This document shows, one piece after another, positions 50,135 through 58,896 of a stretch of DNA of 64,000 nucleotides; position 1 is the first letter of the stretch; each line of letters begins with the position of its first letter. Where the stretch lies: contig NZ_VRSW01000002.1 in NCBI RefSeq assembly GCF_008017445.1, positions 248,001 through 312,000 on the forward strand. Direction: 5' to 3'. The notes under the pieces were generated by a model, which worked only from the letters and a program-made list of their open reading frames with translations, searched no databases and was not told where the DNA came from. The stretch comes from Microbacterium mitrae (GTDB taxonomy: Bacteria; Actinomycetota; Actinomycetes; Actinomycetales; Microbacteriaceae). A program made the translations under genes and the position numbers.

Positions 50135-50163
50135 TTGTCCGCAGTTGGGTTGAGACTTAGAGT
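50135..50163 (+). promoter_or_regulatory. Promoter of DUF559 gene B
   Basis: TTGTCC (50135-50140), 17 bases, TAGAGT (50158-50163). It has the same hexamer and spacing as paralogue A's promoter and leaves a leader of about 25 bases. Confidence 0.55.
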
Positions 50164-50194
50164 GGCGCGAAACGCGAAACCGCACACTTCGTTC

Positions 50195-51007
50195 ATGGAC
50201 ATACGAGAGACGGTCGCGCAATTCGGCGGTGTGGTGCGAACGCGCCAACTGAGAGCGCACGGCTTCACACCCTACGAGATTTCGCGCGCGGTTGACGATC
50301 GCCGACTCAGCCGGGTTCGCCTCGGCGTGATAGCCGTAAATCTCGACCTGCCGAGCACCCTCGCCGCCGCGCACGGCGGACAGCTCGCGTGCGTCTCAGC
50401 GCTGAAGCAGCGTGGAGTCTGGGTCTTACCGGTGGCCAAAGGTCTCCACGTCGGAGTCGCGTCCCACGCGCGCACGTTCACCCACGCCGACTGCTCATGC
50501 ACCGATCACCACGACCAGTATTCGCGCGGCTTCGGTATTGCGTCGGTGCGTGTTGCGCTCGTGCAACTTGCCGCGTGTCAGGGCGATGAGGCATTCTTCG
50601 TCGCGCTGGAATCGGCATGGAACCAAGGGCTGCTGACGCGTAAAGATCGCGACTGGATTCGTGGGCAGGTGCCCGCGCGGATTCGGCTGCTTGTCGATTT
50701 TGCGCGAGGCGACTCCGAGAGTGGGCTGGAATCGCTCGTTCGACTGCGACTGTTTCGTCTTGGGTTGCTCGTTCGCGCTCAGGTGCCGGTTCACGGTGTT
50801 GGGCGGGTCGACTTTCTGATCGGGCGGCTAATCATCAAAGTCGATGGGCGAGCGAACCATGACGGATACTCGCGTCGGCACAAAGATCTCATCCGCGATG
50901 CTGATGCAACGGCGCAGGGATTTCGGGTGTTGCGCTTCGACTATGCGATGGTCATGTACGACTGGCCGCGCGTGATCGCAGCCATTCTGGCGGCCCTTGA
51001 GGACTGA
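50195..51007 (+). CDS. AbiEi-like winged helix plus DUF559 (Vsr-like) protein, paralogue B
   Basis: A 270-residue paralogue of the protein at 2819, colinear throughout: winged helix (FGGVVRTRQLRAHGFTPYEISRAV), the shared HGGQLACVSALKQRGVWV, and the DUF559 domain with VDFLIGRLIIKVDGRANHDG, RRHKDLIRDADATAQGFRVLRFDYAMV. At position 215 the conserved Glu of ExDG is Lys (KVDG), while Asp217 is kept; this should weaken or abolish metal-dependent cleavage. ATG 50195 matches the N-terminus of paralogue A. It lies between two diverged 68-bp elements in opposite orientation (H and I). Probable DNA binder; nuclease activity doubtful. Confidence 0.85.
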   Translation: MDIRETVAQFGGVVRTRQLRAHGFTPYEISRAVDDRRLSRVRLGVIAVNLDLPSTLAAAHGGQLACVSALKQRGVWVLPVAKGLHVGVASHARTFTHADCSCTDHHDQYSRGFGIASVRVALVQLAACQGDEAFFVALESAWNQGLLTRKDRDWIRGQVPARIRLLVDFARGDSESGLESLVRLRLFRLGLLVRAQVPVHGVGRVDFLIGRLIIKVDGRANHDGYSRRHKDLIRDADATAQGFRVLRFDYAMVMYDWPRVIAAILAALED

Positions 51008-51033
51008 GACTCACATCCTTGCCAGCCCACTCC

Positions 51034-51067
51034 GCGTTCCAGCGCTCCGGACTCTGCGCTGGAACGC
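51034..51067 (+). terminator. Stem-loop after DUF559 gene B
   Basis: GCGTTCCAGCGC (51034-51045) pairs perfectly with GCGCTGGAACGC (51056-51067), loop 10, 26 bases after the stop. There is no T-run. Confidence 0.6.
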
Positions 51068-51150
51068 CTGGTCTCTGGGGCTGCCCGGTTCCGTCTCCGC
51101 TGCTGCTTGCGTGGTTCCCGCTCCGTGGCTCTCTTGCTGTGTTGTCTCAG

Positions 51151-51218
51151 GTCGGAGGGCGTGCGACTGCTGAGGCAACTTGTCGGCGTGGTCCTGAACA
51201 TGTGGCGACATCTCCGAC
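51151..51218 (+). repeat. Diverged palindromic element I (right flank of DUF559 gene B)
   Basis: GTCGGAG (51151-51157) and CTCCGAC (51212-51218) bound exactly 68 bp with GTCGGCGTG at position 32. It is homologous to element H in the opposite orientation. It ends 53 bp before the dapA start. Confidence 0.6.
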
Positions 51219-51259
51219 GTGCGGCGATACAGTGTTTCGCCCCGGTCGACTCTGACGGG

Positions 51260-51265
51260 TACGCT
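51260..51265 (+). promoter_or_regulatory. -10 box of dapA
   Basis: TACGCT ends six bases before the ATG at 51272. GGGAG in the gap could alternatively be read as a ribosome site. Confidence 0.45.
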
Positions 51266-51271
51266 GGGAGC

Positions 51272-52249
51272 ATGGCCGCTACTCCCAATCCCTTCGGACA
51301 GGTTCTTGTTGCGCTCGTCACTCCGATGACGGCCGACGGTGAAGTTGATTGGCCCGCGGTCGAGAAGCACATGGATCGGGTCATCGCCGACGGTGCCGAC
51401 GGCATCGTGGTGACCGGAACCACGGGAGAGACCTCGACGCTGACCGACGCCGAGAAGTTGAAGCTTGTCGAGGTGGGTAAGAGCGTCTCGGCCGGTCGAG
51501 CCAAGATCATTACCGGTGGTGGGTCAAACGAAACCGCGCACGCCATCGAGTTGTACAAGGCCAGCGAGAAGGCCGGCGCCGACGGCATCATGATCGTCAC
51601 GCCGTACTACAACAAGCCGACCCAGGCGGGCATTCTCACGCACTTCCGCCTCGTCGCAGACGCGACCGACCTGCCGGTTATTCTCTACGACATTCCCGGA
51701 CGCACCGGCGTTCCCATTAACTACGAGACGATTCTGCGCCTCGCAAAGCACCCCAACATTCTGGCCGTCAAAGACGCCAAGGGTGACTTTAGTGAGGTGA
51801 GCCGCGTGCTCAACCAGACCGACTTGCTTTACTTTTCTGGCGATGACGCCAATGTTCTTCCGCACCTGTCGATTGGTGCATCTGGTCTCATCGGCGTGAC
51901 GGCGAATATTGCCGCCGCACCGTATCGAGCCATCGTGGACGCCGTAAACCGCGGCGACCTTCACGCGGCAACCGAGCAGCATCGCAGCTTGGAGCCCCTC
52001 GTGCGCGCAGCAATGACGCACGTTCCAGGCACCGTCGCGGCAAAGTACATCCTGCACGGCCTCGGCCGTATCAATAGCCCCCGTGTCCGTCTTCCGCTCG
52101 TCGGACCGGAAGAGTGGGAAGCCGCCAAGATTGAAGACGAACTCGCGCTGGTGCGCGACGTCGTCGGCGTTGACTTCTCGAACTTCCGCCCCGACCGCAA
52201 TGCCGCTGCAGGCGGCGCGCTGCCGAAGGTGCACGGGACGACTCGCTGA
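51272..52249 (+). CDS. dapA: 4-hydroxy-tetrahydrodipicolinate synthase
   Basis: A 325-residue class I aldolase that condenses pyruvate with aspartate semialdehyde, the first committed step to diaminopimelate and lysine. Schiff-base Lys167 lies in AVKDAKGD. Tyr139 (LYDIPGRT) and GTTGETSTL near residue 50 form the rest of the active site. The frame is open further upstream, but FGQVLVALVTPM marks the family N-terminus and MAATPNPFG is the natural start. RNase J follows nine bases later, so the two are likely co-transcribed. Confidence 0.96.
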   Translation: MAATPNPFGQVLVALVTPMTADGEVDWPAVEKHMDRVIADGADGIVVTGTTGETSTLTDAEKLKLVEVGKSVSAGRAKIITGGGSNETAHAIELYKASEKAGADGIMIVTPYYNKPTQAGILTHFRLVADATDLPVILYDIPGRTGVPINYETILRLAKHPNILAVKDAKGDFSEVSRVLNQTDLLYFSGDDANVLPHLSIGASGLIGVTANIAAAPYRAIVDAVNRGDLHAATEQHRSLEPLVRAAMTHVPGTVAAKYILHGLGRINSPRVRLPLVGPEEWEAAKIEDELALVRDVVGVDFSNFRPDRNAAAGGALPKVHGTTR

Positions 52250-52258
52250 AAGGCGTTC

Positions 52259-53935
52259 ATGCCCACCACGACTTACTCCCCGCCGCCGCTTGAAGCCGGC
52301 ACTCTTCGCGTCACGCCCATCGGTGGGCTCGGAGAAATCGGTCGCAATATGACGACCTTCGAATACGACGGCAAGATCATCATCGTTGACTGCGGTGTGC
52401 TCTTTCCCGAAGAACACCAGCCCGGTGTCGATCTGATCCTGCCCGACTTCGACTCGATTCGTGATCGTCTGAACGATGTCGAGGCCGTGGTGTTGACGCA
52501 CGGACACGAAGATCACATCGGCGCCGTTCCGTATCTGCTTCGTCTGAAGCCCGATATTCCGCTGATCGGCTCGCAGCTCACCCTCGCGCTCGTTGAGGCG
52601 AAGCTGAAAGAGCACAAGATTCGGCCCTACACGCTGGTCGTCAAGGAGGGGCAGCGCGAACAGGTCGGCCCCTTCGAGCTCGAGTTCGTCGCGGTTAACC
52701 ACTCCATCCCTGACGCGCTGGCCGTCGCTATTCGCACGCCAGCAGGAATGGCGCTCGCAACTGGCGACTTCAAGATGGACCAGTTGCCGCTCGATGGCCG
52801 TCTTACCGACCTTCGTGCCTTCTCCCGACTGGGCGAGGAGGGCGTTGACCTGTTTTTGGTCGACTCGACCAACTCCGATGTTCCCGGGTTCACGCCCACC
52901 GAGCGTGGCATTGGTCCGGTGCTGGAACAGGTGATTTCAAAGTCGCCGCGTCGTGTCATCGTGGCCAGCTTCTCCAGCCACGTGCACCGTGTGCAGCAGG
53001 TTCTTGACGCCGCGGCAGCCAATGGGCGCCGGGTTGCTCTGCTCGGTCGCAGCATGGTGCGCAACATGACCATCGCAGAAGAACTCGGCTACCTCAAAGT
53101 GCCAGACAACGTTCTGATCGACTACAAGAAGGCACGCGATCTTCCCGAAGATCAGATTGTCTACATGTCCACCGGCTCGCAGGGTGAGCCAATGGCTGTG
53201 CTCAGTCGCATGGCAAACCTAGACCACGCTATTGAGCCGGGCCCGGGCGACACTGTGATTTTGGCCTCCAGTCTCATTCCGGGCAACGAAAACGCGGTCT
53301 ACCGTGTGATCGATGGCTTGACCAAGCTCGGTGCCAACGTGGTTCACAAGGCCAACGCGATGGTGCACGTGTCTGGTCACGCGGCCGCAGGCGAATTGCT
53401 GTACTGCTACAACATCTTGAAGCCGAAGAACGTGCTTCCGGTGCACGGTGAATACCGTCACCTGGTCGCAAACGCCAAGCTTGCGCAGCAGACCGGTATT
53501 GACGCCGAGCGCACCATTCTGGCCGAAAACGGAACCGTGATGGACCTGAAAGATGGCGACGTCACGGTGGTCGGTCAGCTCGACGTCGGCAAGGTGTACG
53601 TCGATGGTTCCAGCGTCGGCGCCATCACCGACGCTGACCTGAAGGATCGCCGGATTCTGGCCGAGGAGGGATTCATCTCCGTCATTGTTGTCGTGGATTC
53701 GTCCTCCGGCGCTGTCATCTCGGGGCCGGAGATTCACTCCCGCGGCTTCGCGGAAGATGATGCCGTCTTCAATGATGTGAAGCCAAAGATTGAGGCCGCG
53801 CTTGCGGAGGCTGCTGCCTCCGGCGTGCGTGACTCTCATGCCCTGAGCCAAGTCGTGCGCCGCACCATTGGCCGCTGGGTCAACCAGCGCCTGCGCCGCC
53901 GTCCGATGATTGTTCCGCTCGTCATCGAAGCGTAA
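52259..53935 (+). CDS. rnj: Ribonuclease J
   Basis: A 558-residue metallo-beta-lactamase/beta-CASP ribonuclease with 5'-3' exo- and endonuclease activity in mRNA decay and rRNA maturation. The zinc motif HGHEDH is at residues 81-86; ATGDFKMD, DSTNSDVPGFTPTE, SFSSHVHRVQQ and VHVSGHAAAGE follow in the family order, then the C-terminal domain. AAAGG precedes the ATG. It works in the same RNA-turnover network as PNPase, encoded 9 kb upstream. Confidence 0.96.
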   Translation: MPTTTYSPPPLEAGTLRVTPIGGLGEIGRNMTTFEYDGKIIIVDCGVLFPEEHQPGVDLILPDFDSIRDRLNDVEAVVLTHGHEDHIGAVPYLLRLKPDIPLIGSQLTLALVEAKLKEHKIRPYTLVVKEGQREQVGPFELEFVAVNHSIPDALAVAIRTPAGMALATGDFKMDQLPLDGRLTDLRAFSRLGEEGVDLFLVDSTNSDVPGFTPTERGIGPVLEQVISKSPRRVIVASFSSHVHRVQQVLDAAAANGRRVALLGRSMVRNMTIAEELGYLKVPDNVLIDYKKARDLPEDQIVYMSTGSQGEPMAVLSRMANLDHAIEPGPGDTVILASSLIPGNENAVYRVIDGLTKLGANVVHKANAMVHVSGHAAAGELLYCYNILKPKNVLPVHGEYRHLVANAKLAQQTGIDAERTILAENGTVMDLKDGDVTVVGQLDVGKVYVDGSSVGAITDADLKDRRILAEEGFISVIVVVDSSSGAVISGPEIHSRGFAEDDAVFNDVKPKIEAALAEAAASGVRDSHALSQVVRRTIGRWVNQRLRRRPMIVPLVIEA

Positions 53936-53943
53936 AACCGCGT

Positions 53944-53984
53944 GAATCGTGCCGTCCCTGAATATCGGGGGCGGCACGATTTCT
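53944..53984 (+). terminator. Terminator after rnj
   Basis: AATCGTGCCG (53945-53954) pairs with CGGCACGATT (53972-53981) and runs into TTC; CCC/GGG may extend the helix inside. Confidence 0.7.
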
Positions 53985-54021
53985 CGTTGCAGGTGTTGCG
54001 CCTAGCCGAGCGCAATCCGGG

Positions 54022-54031
54022 CAAATGTCGG
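54022..54031 (+). repeat. Solitary half-arm of the palindromic element
   Basis: CAAATGTCGG, ten bases of the left arm, without a matching right arm, just upstream of the ftsK -10 box. It may be a remnant or coincidence. Confidence 0.3.
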
Positions 54032-54041
54032 GGCTCGGTCG

Positions 54042-54047
54042 TACCGT
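54042..54047 (+). promoter_or_regulatory. -10 box of ftsK
   Basis: TACCGT ends six bases before the ATG at 54054; a leaderless message is predicted. Confidence 0.45.
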
Positions 54048-54053
54048 TGAGGA

Positions 54054-56864
54054 ATGGCCAGGACGAACAGCCAAGCCGCGAAAGCTGAGGCGCCCGCGAA
54101 GGGCTCATCGTCGCGCGCAAAAAAGGTAGAACCCGCACCGAAAAACTATGCCGACACCCCGGTCAAGCCGGGTGCGGCGACGCGCGCCTATATGGCCCTC
54201 GCGCACGGTGTTGGCGGCCTGTTTCGTGCCTTCGGGCCGGAGTCGCTGGAGAAGGAGCAGCGCCGCGATGGGCTCCCGTTTTTGCTCGTGTTGCTGGCCG
54301 TTGCTGGTGCCGTCAACGAGTGGTTCTTTATCGGCAACGACGCTGCCGCCACGATTAGCGCGTATTCGTTCGGCGGCCTGATCGGCCGTGTCGCCTTCGT
54401 CTTTCCCGTCATGCTCATTCTGCTTGCCGGGTGGCTGTTTCGTCACCCGTCCTCCGTGCACGACAACGGCCGCATCGGCATTGGCTTTGGCATTTTCACG
54501 ATTGCACTGGCCGCCTTCTGCCACATCGCCGGCGGAAAACCGCAGCCCACGGTGGCAGACAGCGCCGCTGCCGACACGATTCAGGGCATGCCGGCACTGA
54601 GCGCTGCCGGTGGTCTGTTTGGCTGGATGCTCGGGCAGCCGCTCTCGCTGCTGGGCGATGTCGTGGCCTACATCCTGCTGTCGCTGCTCACCGTGTTGAG
54701 CGTTCTGATCCTGACCAAGACGCCGCCCAACCGCATTCCCCAGCGCCTCGGCGACCTGTACGCCTGGCTGTTTGGTGAAGAGCGTCAGACGCCGTCGTCC
54801 TCGCCCACATTCCGCGACACCGAAGATGAGGCCGCGGCGACCAATGAGAGTGTGCCGTGGTGGCGCCGGAACAAGTCTGGTCGTGAAGAGGCCGATGACT
54901 CCGGACTCGACTCCGATGCGCTGACCGCCCTGCTTGATCCCGCCAAGGGCGACGGCAGCTTTGAGCAGGCAGTCACGAAGGCGACACCGGCCGTGCCTGC
55001 GCCGACGATTTCGCCCGACGCCGCGACACAGGTGCTGACCGAACTCCGTAACGCGGCAGATACGGCGGTCAAGTCGCCTGCGACGTCCATCATGGACGAC
55101 TTCGACCAGAACGAGACCGCAACCGACCTTCCCGGTCTCACCGGCTTCGGCACGGAGGGGCCGGGGGAGCACGGCATGGGTTCGCCCGCGGCGCCCTATT
55201 CGTTGCCCAGCGACGGCGCGCTGAAACAGGGCACCCCGGGTGTCGCACACTCCGCGGCGAACGACGCCGTCGTTGCCGCCGTGAGCGGTGTATTCGAACA
55301 GTTCGGCGTCGACGCGAAGGTGACCGGTTTCTCGCGCGGGCCGACGGTCACACAGTACGAGGTCGAAGTCGGCCCGGGCGTCAAGGTTGAGCGCATTACG
55401 GCGCTGACCAACAACATCGCGTATGCGGTCGCCTCCAACGAGGTGCGAATTCTCGCGCCGATTCCTGGCAAGAGCGCCATCGGTATCGAAATTCCGAACG
55501 CAGATCGTGAGATCGTCACGCTGGGTGACATCCTCCGCTCGGACGCAGCCAAGAAGAGCACTCACCCGATGACAATCGGCGTTGGTAAAGACGTTGGGGG
55601 TGGCTACGTCGTTGCCAACCTCGCGAAAATGCCCCACCTGCTCGTTGCCGGTTCGACCGGTTCGGGTAAGTCCAGCTTTGTGAACTCGATGATCACGAGC
55701 CTGCTGATGCGCGCCAAGCCGAGCGAAGTTCGCATGGTTCTGATTGACCCCAAGCGTGTCGAACTCACCTCCTACACGGGCGTGCCCCACCTGATTACGC
55801 CCATCATCACGAACCCCAAGAAGGCGGCAGAAGCGCTGCAGTGGGTCGTGAAGGAGATGGACATGCGCTACGACGATCTCGCGTCGTTCGGGTTCCGTCA
55901 CATTGACGATTTCAACAAGGCGGTCGTTGCCGGTGAAATCGAGGTTCCGGCAGGCAGTGAGCGCGTGCTCAAGCCCTACCCCTATCTCCTGGTCGTTGTT
56001 GACGAGCTCGCCGACCTGATGATGGTCGCGCCGCGCGATGTTGAAGACTCGATCGTGCGCATCACGCAGTTGGCACGTGCGTCGGGTATTCACCTGGTGC
56101 TGGCAACACAGCGCCCGTCTGTCGACGTCGTGACCGGTCTGATTAAGGCCAACGTGCCGTCGCGACTGGCATTCGCCGTGACAAGCGTTACCGACTCTCG
56201 CGTTATCCTCGACCAGCCCGGCGCCGATCGACTGATCGGTCAGGGTGATGGCCTCTTCTTGCCGATGGGTGCCTCCAAGGCTCTGCGCGTGCAGGGCGCC
56301 TGGGTGAGCGAATCTGAAATCGAAAAGGTCGTCAAGCATGTCACCGGCCAGGCACGCCCGGAGTACCGTGCCGACGTCGAACAGGTTGCCGAGAAGAAAG
56401 AGGTCGATGCCGACATTGGCGACGACCTTGAGTTGCTGCTCGCCGCCGCCGAGCTCATTGTCTCGAGCCAGTTTGGTTCGACCTCCATGCTGCAACGCAA
56501 GCTCCGCGTCGGGTTTGCGAAGGCTGGCCGTCTGATGGACCTGCTCGAATCCCGCGAGATTGTTGGCCCATCCGAAGGCTCGAAGGCTCGCGATGTGCTT
56601 GTGACGACGGAACAATTGCCTGCGGTTCTGGCTCGACTGCGCGGCGAGGAACCGCCCGCACCAGCACCTGCGGCACCCGCCAACGTACCACCGGCGCCGC
56701 CGTTGCCAACGGCAGCCGTGGTTCCGCCAGCGCAGCCCGCTCAGCTCGACGAAACCGACCGCTACGGACAAGACGCAATTGCGGCACAGCACGATGGGCT
56801 TCCCGTCGTCGAGAGTGACGATGATGGCGACGAAGACGCCTGGAACCTGACGGGTCGTGACTAA
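54054..56864 (+). CDS. ftsK: DNA translocase FtsK
   Basis: A 936-residue septal DNA pump. A basic N-terminus is followed by four hydrophobic helices (about residues 75-225), a long acidic/Pro-rich linker (about 240-400), the translocase motor with Walker A GSTGSGKS at 533-540 and Walker [14 protein letters not shown], then the gamma winged helix ([26 protein letters not shown]), which reads orienting sequences. A Pro/Ala and then acidic tail of about 75 residues ends the protein. FtsK clears chromosome termini through the division septum and activates XerCD. The stop shares a base with the pgsA start (TAATG). Confidence 0.96.
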   Translation: MARTNSQAAKAEAPAKGSSSRAKKVEPAPKNYADTPVKPGAATRAYMALAHGVGGLFRAFGPESLEKEQRRDGLPFLLVLLAVAGAVNEWFFIGNDAAATISAYSFGGLIGRVAFVFPVMLILLAGWLFRHPSSVHDNGRIGIGFGIFTIALAAFCHIAGGKPQPTVADSAAADTIQGMPALSAAGGLFGWMLGQPLSLLGDVVAYILLSLLTVLSVLILTKTPPNRIPQRLGDLYAWLFGEERQTPSSSPTFRDTEDEAAATNESVPWWRRNKSGREEADDSGLDSDALTALLDPAKGDGSFEQAVTKATPAVPAPTISPDAATQVLTELRNAADTAVKSPATSIMDDFDQNETATDLPGLTGFGTEGPGEHGMGSPAAPYSLPSDGALKQGTPGVAHSAANDAVVAAVSGVFEQFGVDAKVTGFSRGPTVTQYEVEVGPGVKVERITALTNNIAYAVASNEVRILAPIPGKSAIGIEIPNADREIVTLGDILRSDAAKKSTHPMTIGVGKDVGGGYVVANLAKMPHLLVAGSTGSGKSSFVNSMITSLLMRAKPSEVRMVLIDPKRVELTSYTGVPHLITPIITNPKKAAEALQWVVKEMDMRYDDLASFGFRHIDDFNKAVVAGEIEVPAGSERVLKPYPYLLVVVDELADLMMVAPRDVEDSIVRITQLARASGIHLVLATQRPSVDVVTGLIKANVPSRLAFAVTSVTDSRVILDQPGADRLIGQGDGLFLPMGASKALRVQGAWVSESEIEKVVKHVTGQARPEYRADVEQVAEKKEVDADIGDDLELLLAAAELIVSSQFGSTSMLQRKLRVGFAKAGRLMDLLESREIVGPSEGSKARDVLVTTEQLPAVLARLRGEEPPAPAPAAPANVPPAPPLPTAAVVPPAQPAQLDETDRYGQDAIAAQHDGLPVVESDDDGDEDAWNLTGRD

Positions 56865-57448
56865 TGACTATTCCTCGGCAATTGCCTAACGCCATCACCA
56901 TCGTGCGCATTCTGTGCGCACCCGTGTTCTTCTGGATGCTGCTGAGCGACGACGGCCGGGACGGCACGCTGCGGTGGGCGGCGGCGATCCTGTTCATTGT
57001 CGCGATCGCCACCGATGGCATCGACGGATACCTCGCCCGCAAATACGACATCGTCACCAACCTCGGCAAGCTGCTAGATCCGATTGCCGACAAGGCGCTA
57101 ACCGGGCTCGCGTTCGTCGGGTTGTCGATGCTTGCAGAACTGCCGTGGTGGATCACGATCATCGTGCTGGTGCGCGAAATTGGCATCACCATCATGCGCC
57201 TCGCGGTGGCCTCTGACCACGTCGTAGCCGCCGCGTGGATGGGCAAGCTGAAGACCGTGGCACAGGCACTCGCGCTGTCGTTGGCGCTGCTACCGCTGTG
57301 GAACGTCGTTGGCGACTGGATTCACATCGTGAACACCGTCACCATGACGATTGCCGTCGTGCTCACCGTGGTCAGCGGCATCGACATCATTGCGGCAGAA
57401 CTGCGTGGCCGTCGCGCCCAACGCGGAAAGAGCGATGAGCACAGCTGA
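56864..57448 (+). CDS. pgsA: CDP-diacylglycerol-glycerol-3-phosphate phosphatidyltransferase (PgsA-type)
   Basis: A 194-residue membrane enzyme of the CDP-alcohol phosphotransferase family. The motif D-G-x2-A-R-x8-G-x3-D-x3-D is visible as DGIDGYLARKYDIVTNLGKLLDPIADK. It makes phosphatidylglycerol phosphate from CDP-diacylglycerol. Four to six hydrophobic helices are seen. It starts on the last base of the ftsK stop and overlaps cinA by 14 bases, so ftsK, pgsA and cinA are translated in a chain. Related phosphatidylinositol-phosphate synthases share the motif, but this position beside cinA fits PgsA. Confidence 0.93.
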   Translation: MTIPRQLPNAITIVRILCAPVFFWMLLSDDGRDGTLRWAAAILFIVAIATDGIDGYLARKYDIVTNLGKLLDPIADKALTGLAFVGLSMLAELPWWITIIVLVREIGITIMRLAVASDHVVAAAWMGKLKTVAQALALSLALLPLWNVVGDWIHIVNTVTMTIAVVLTVVSGIDIIAAELRGRRAQRGKSDEHS

Positions 57449-57929
57449 GCGCGTTCTGGCTGAACTCGCCCGGCGCGGGTACACACTGAGCACCGCCGAA
57501 TCGCTGACCGGCGGTCTGCTTGCCGATGCCTTCGTCTCGGTTCCTGGCGCCTCGGCCGTGTATATCGGAGGCGTGGTGTCATACGCCACCAGCGTGAAGC
57601 ACAGCCTGCTGCACGTTGATGCGGCGCTGCTTGAATCGCGCGGCGCCGTTGATCCTGACGTTGCCCTCCAGATGGCTCGGGGTGTGCGGGGTGCCGTCTC
57701 TGCCGAGCACCGGGTCGACGTCGGCGTCGCGACGACGGGTGTTGCTGGCCCCGACCCCGCCGACGGACATGCCGTCGGCACCGTCTACATCGCGGTCTCC
57801 ACCCCCGAAACCGAGTTTGTGGTTCCGCTTCAGCTCAGCGGAACCCGCGCCAGCATCCGTCAGCAGAGCGTGGTGAGCGCAGTCGAGGCTGTGGCGCGGG
57901 CGCTCGCGATAGATTCACCAGAAACCTGA
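57435..57929 (+). CDS. CinA C-terminal-domain protein (nicotinamide-nucleotide amidohydrolase)
   Basis: A 164-residue stand-alone CinA C-terminal domain (PncC-like), which deamidates nicotinamide mononucleotide in NAD recycling. TLSTAESLTGGLLADAFVSVPGAS, VYIGGVVSYATSVKHSLLHV and VGVATTGVAGPDPADGHAVGTVYIAV are the family blocks. The competence-related N-terminal domain of full CinA is absent, as is usual in actinobacteria. ATG 57435 lies inside the pgsA gene. Confidence 0.92.
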   Translation: MSTAERVLAELARRGYTLSTAESLTGGLLADAFVSVPGASAVYIGGVVSYATSVKHSLLHVDAALLESRGAVDPDVALQMARGVRGAVSAEHRVDVGVATTGVAGPDPADGHAVGTVYIAVSTPETEFVVPLQLSGTRASIRQQSVVSAVEAVARALAIDSPET

Positions 57930-57939
57930 GAGGAACACC

Positions 57940-58386
57940 ATGGCAGACGAGATTATTGTCGAACGCACGCTGAACGCTTCGCGCCAAGCGGTTTACGACG
58001 CAATTGTGACCGCCGATTCATTTCGTGTGTGGTTTGGCACCGACGCCGTTGCCGTTCCGCGAGAAGAAATGACCTGGGACGCCCGCGTCGGGGGCCAATG
58101 GACTGCGGTCATGCACTTGCCTGACGGTGAGAAGAAGCACTGGGCGGGGGAGTTTGCCGAGCTGGTGGAACCAACGCGAGTGGTACTGCTGATCACGGAT
58201 GAGCCGGAGAGCCCGGATCGTCTTGCCGTGAGCTTCGATCTTGATGAGCTTTCAGACGCCGAAACCCGGCTCGTGCTGCATCAACCGACTCCGGGATGGC
58301 CCGCCGAGGCGCAGGAGGGATTGCGTGCCGGCTACAACGCGTTTATCGACTCGATGCAACGATTGCTCGCAGTCGAAATCTCGTAA
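57940..58386 (+). CDS. SRPBCC / AHSA1-like domain protein
   Basis: A 148-residue START-like (AHSA1) domain protein: IIVERTLNASRQAVYDAIVTADSFRVWFG at the N-terminus, VGGQWTAVMHLPDGEKKHWAGEFAELVEPTRVVLLI in the middle and a long C-terminal helix AGYNAFIDSMQRLLAV. Such domains bind small hydrophobic ligands or act as co-chaperones. AGAGGAAC precedes the start, ten bases after cinA. The function is unknown. Confidence 0.87.
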   Translation: MADEIIVERTLNASRQAVYDAIVTADSFRVWFGTDAVAVPREEMTWDARVGGQWTAVMHLPDGEKKHWAGEFAELVEPTRVVLLITDEPESPDRLAVSFDLDELSDAETRLVLHQPTPGWPAEAQEGLRAGYNAFIDSMQRLLAVEIS

Positions 58387-58496
58387 GCTGACCCGGGTTC
58401 CGGCGTTCAGCGAATGCATAGGGATCTCGGGAATGAAGTACGGCTGTTCAGGGTTGTTCTGAGGGATTCGAGTAATACGCTCGATGTAAACCGGTT

Positions 58497-58513
58497 CGAA
58501 TGATGAGCATTCG
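58497..58513. promoter_or_regulatory. Inverted repeat upstream of clgR
   Basis: CGAATG-atgag-CATTCG, 6-bp arms, about 25 bp before the clgR -10 box; a possible operator, not a classical ClgR box. Confidence 0.3.
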
Positions 58514-58536
58514 TAAGGTACTGTTGTCCACCCGGC

Positions 58537-58542
58537 TAGGGT
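58537..58542 (+). promoter_or_regulatory. -10 box of clgR
   Basis: TAGGGT, then six bases, then TTG (58549) in frame with clgR. Either a leaderless TTG start or a short leader with GGAGGAGG before ATG 58564 is possible. Confidence 0.45.
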
Positions 58543-58563
58543 GTTCATTTGGAGGAGGACGAA

Positions 58564-58890
58564 ATGATTCTGGTACGTCAGGAAATCGGCGACGTGCTTC
58601 GCGACCTCCGCCAGCAAAAGGGGCAGACCCTTCGCCAGGTCGCAAGCCGCGCAAGCGTTGCATTGGGCTACCTGAGCGAAGTTGAGCGCGGCCAGAAAGA
58701 GGCGTCGAGCGAGATTCTCGCGGCCGTCGCTGAAGCGCTCGATGTTCCGATCTCTGTCGTGATGCGTGAGGTGGGGGATCGCATTGCTGTTTTGGAGGGT
58801 CTGACGACCTTCGAGACGGTGAGTTCTTTCCCAGACACCGTTCCCGACGAGCTGGTGGCTGCCGTAGAGCCTGAGCTTTCACTGCACTAA
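58564..58890 (+). CDS. clgR: ClgR-type XRE-family transcriptional regulator
   Basis: A 108-residue regulator with an XRE helix-turn-helix (LRDLRQQKGQTLRQVASRASVALGYLSEVERGQKEASSEILAAVAEALDVPIS). Its sequence and its place between cinA and recA match ClgR, the activator of clp protease and, in some species, recA-region genes. ATG 58564 with a strong GGAGGAGG is preferred; TTG 58549, six bases after TAGGGT, would add five residues. In relatives ClgR is itself degraded by ClpCP; the C-terminal tail ending EPELSLH may be the degradation signal, but that is inference. Confidence 0.88.
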   Translation: MILVRQEIGDVLRDLRQQKGQTLRQVASRASVALGYLSEVERGQKEASSEILAAVAEALDVPISVVMREVGDRIAVLEGLTTFETVSSFPDTVPDELVAAVEPELSLH

Positions 58891-58896
58891 TACTTC

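Larger units (their letters stand above)
49705..50194. other. Non-coding region upstream of DUF559 gene B
   Basis: 490 bases without a credible gene. It contains a run of TCGGGCCTAG-type tandem units, the diverged palindromic element H and a promoter for the DUF559 gene. A frame that extends upstream from 50195 into this region has no homology-like features. Confidence 0.7.

Noticed and set aside
54105..56792. A very long open frame (895 codons) on the strand opposite ftsK
   Set aside because: It mirrors the codon structure of ftsK in high-GC DNA, has no coherent motif or hydrophobic pattern, and overlaps a certain gene completely.
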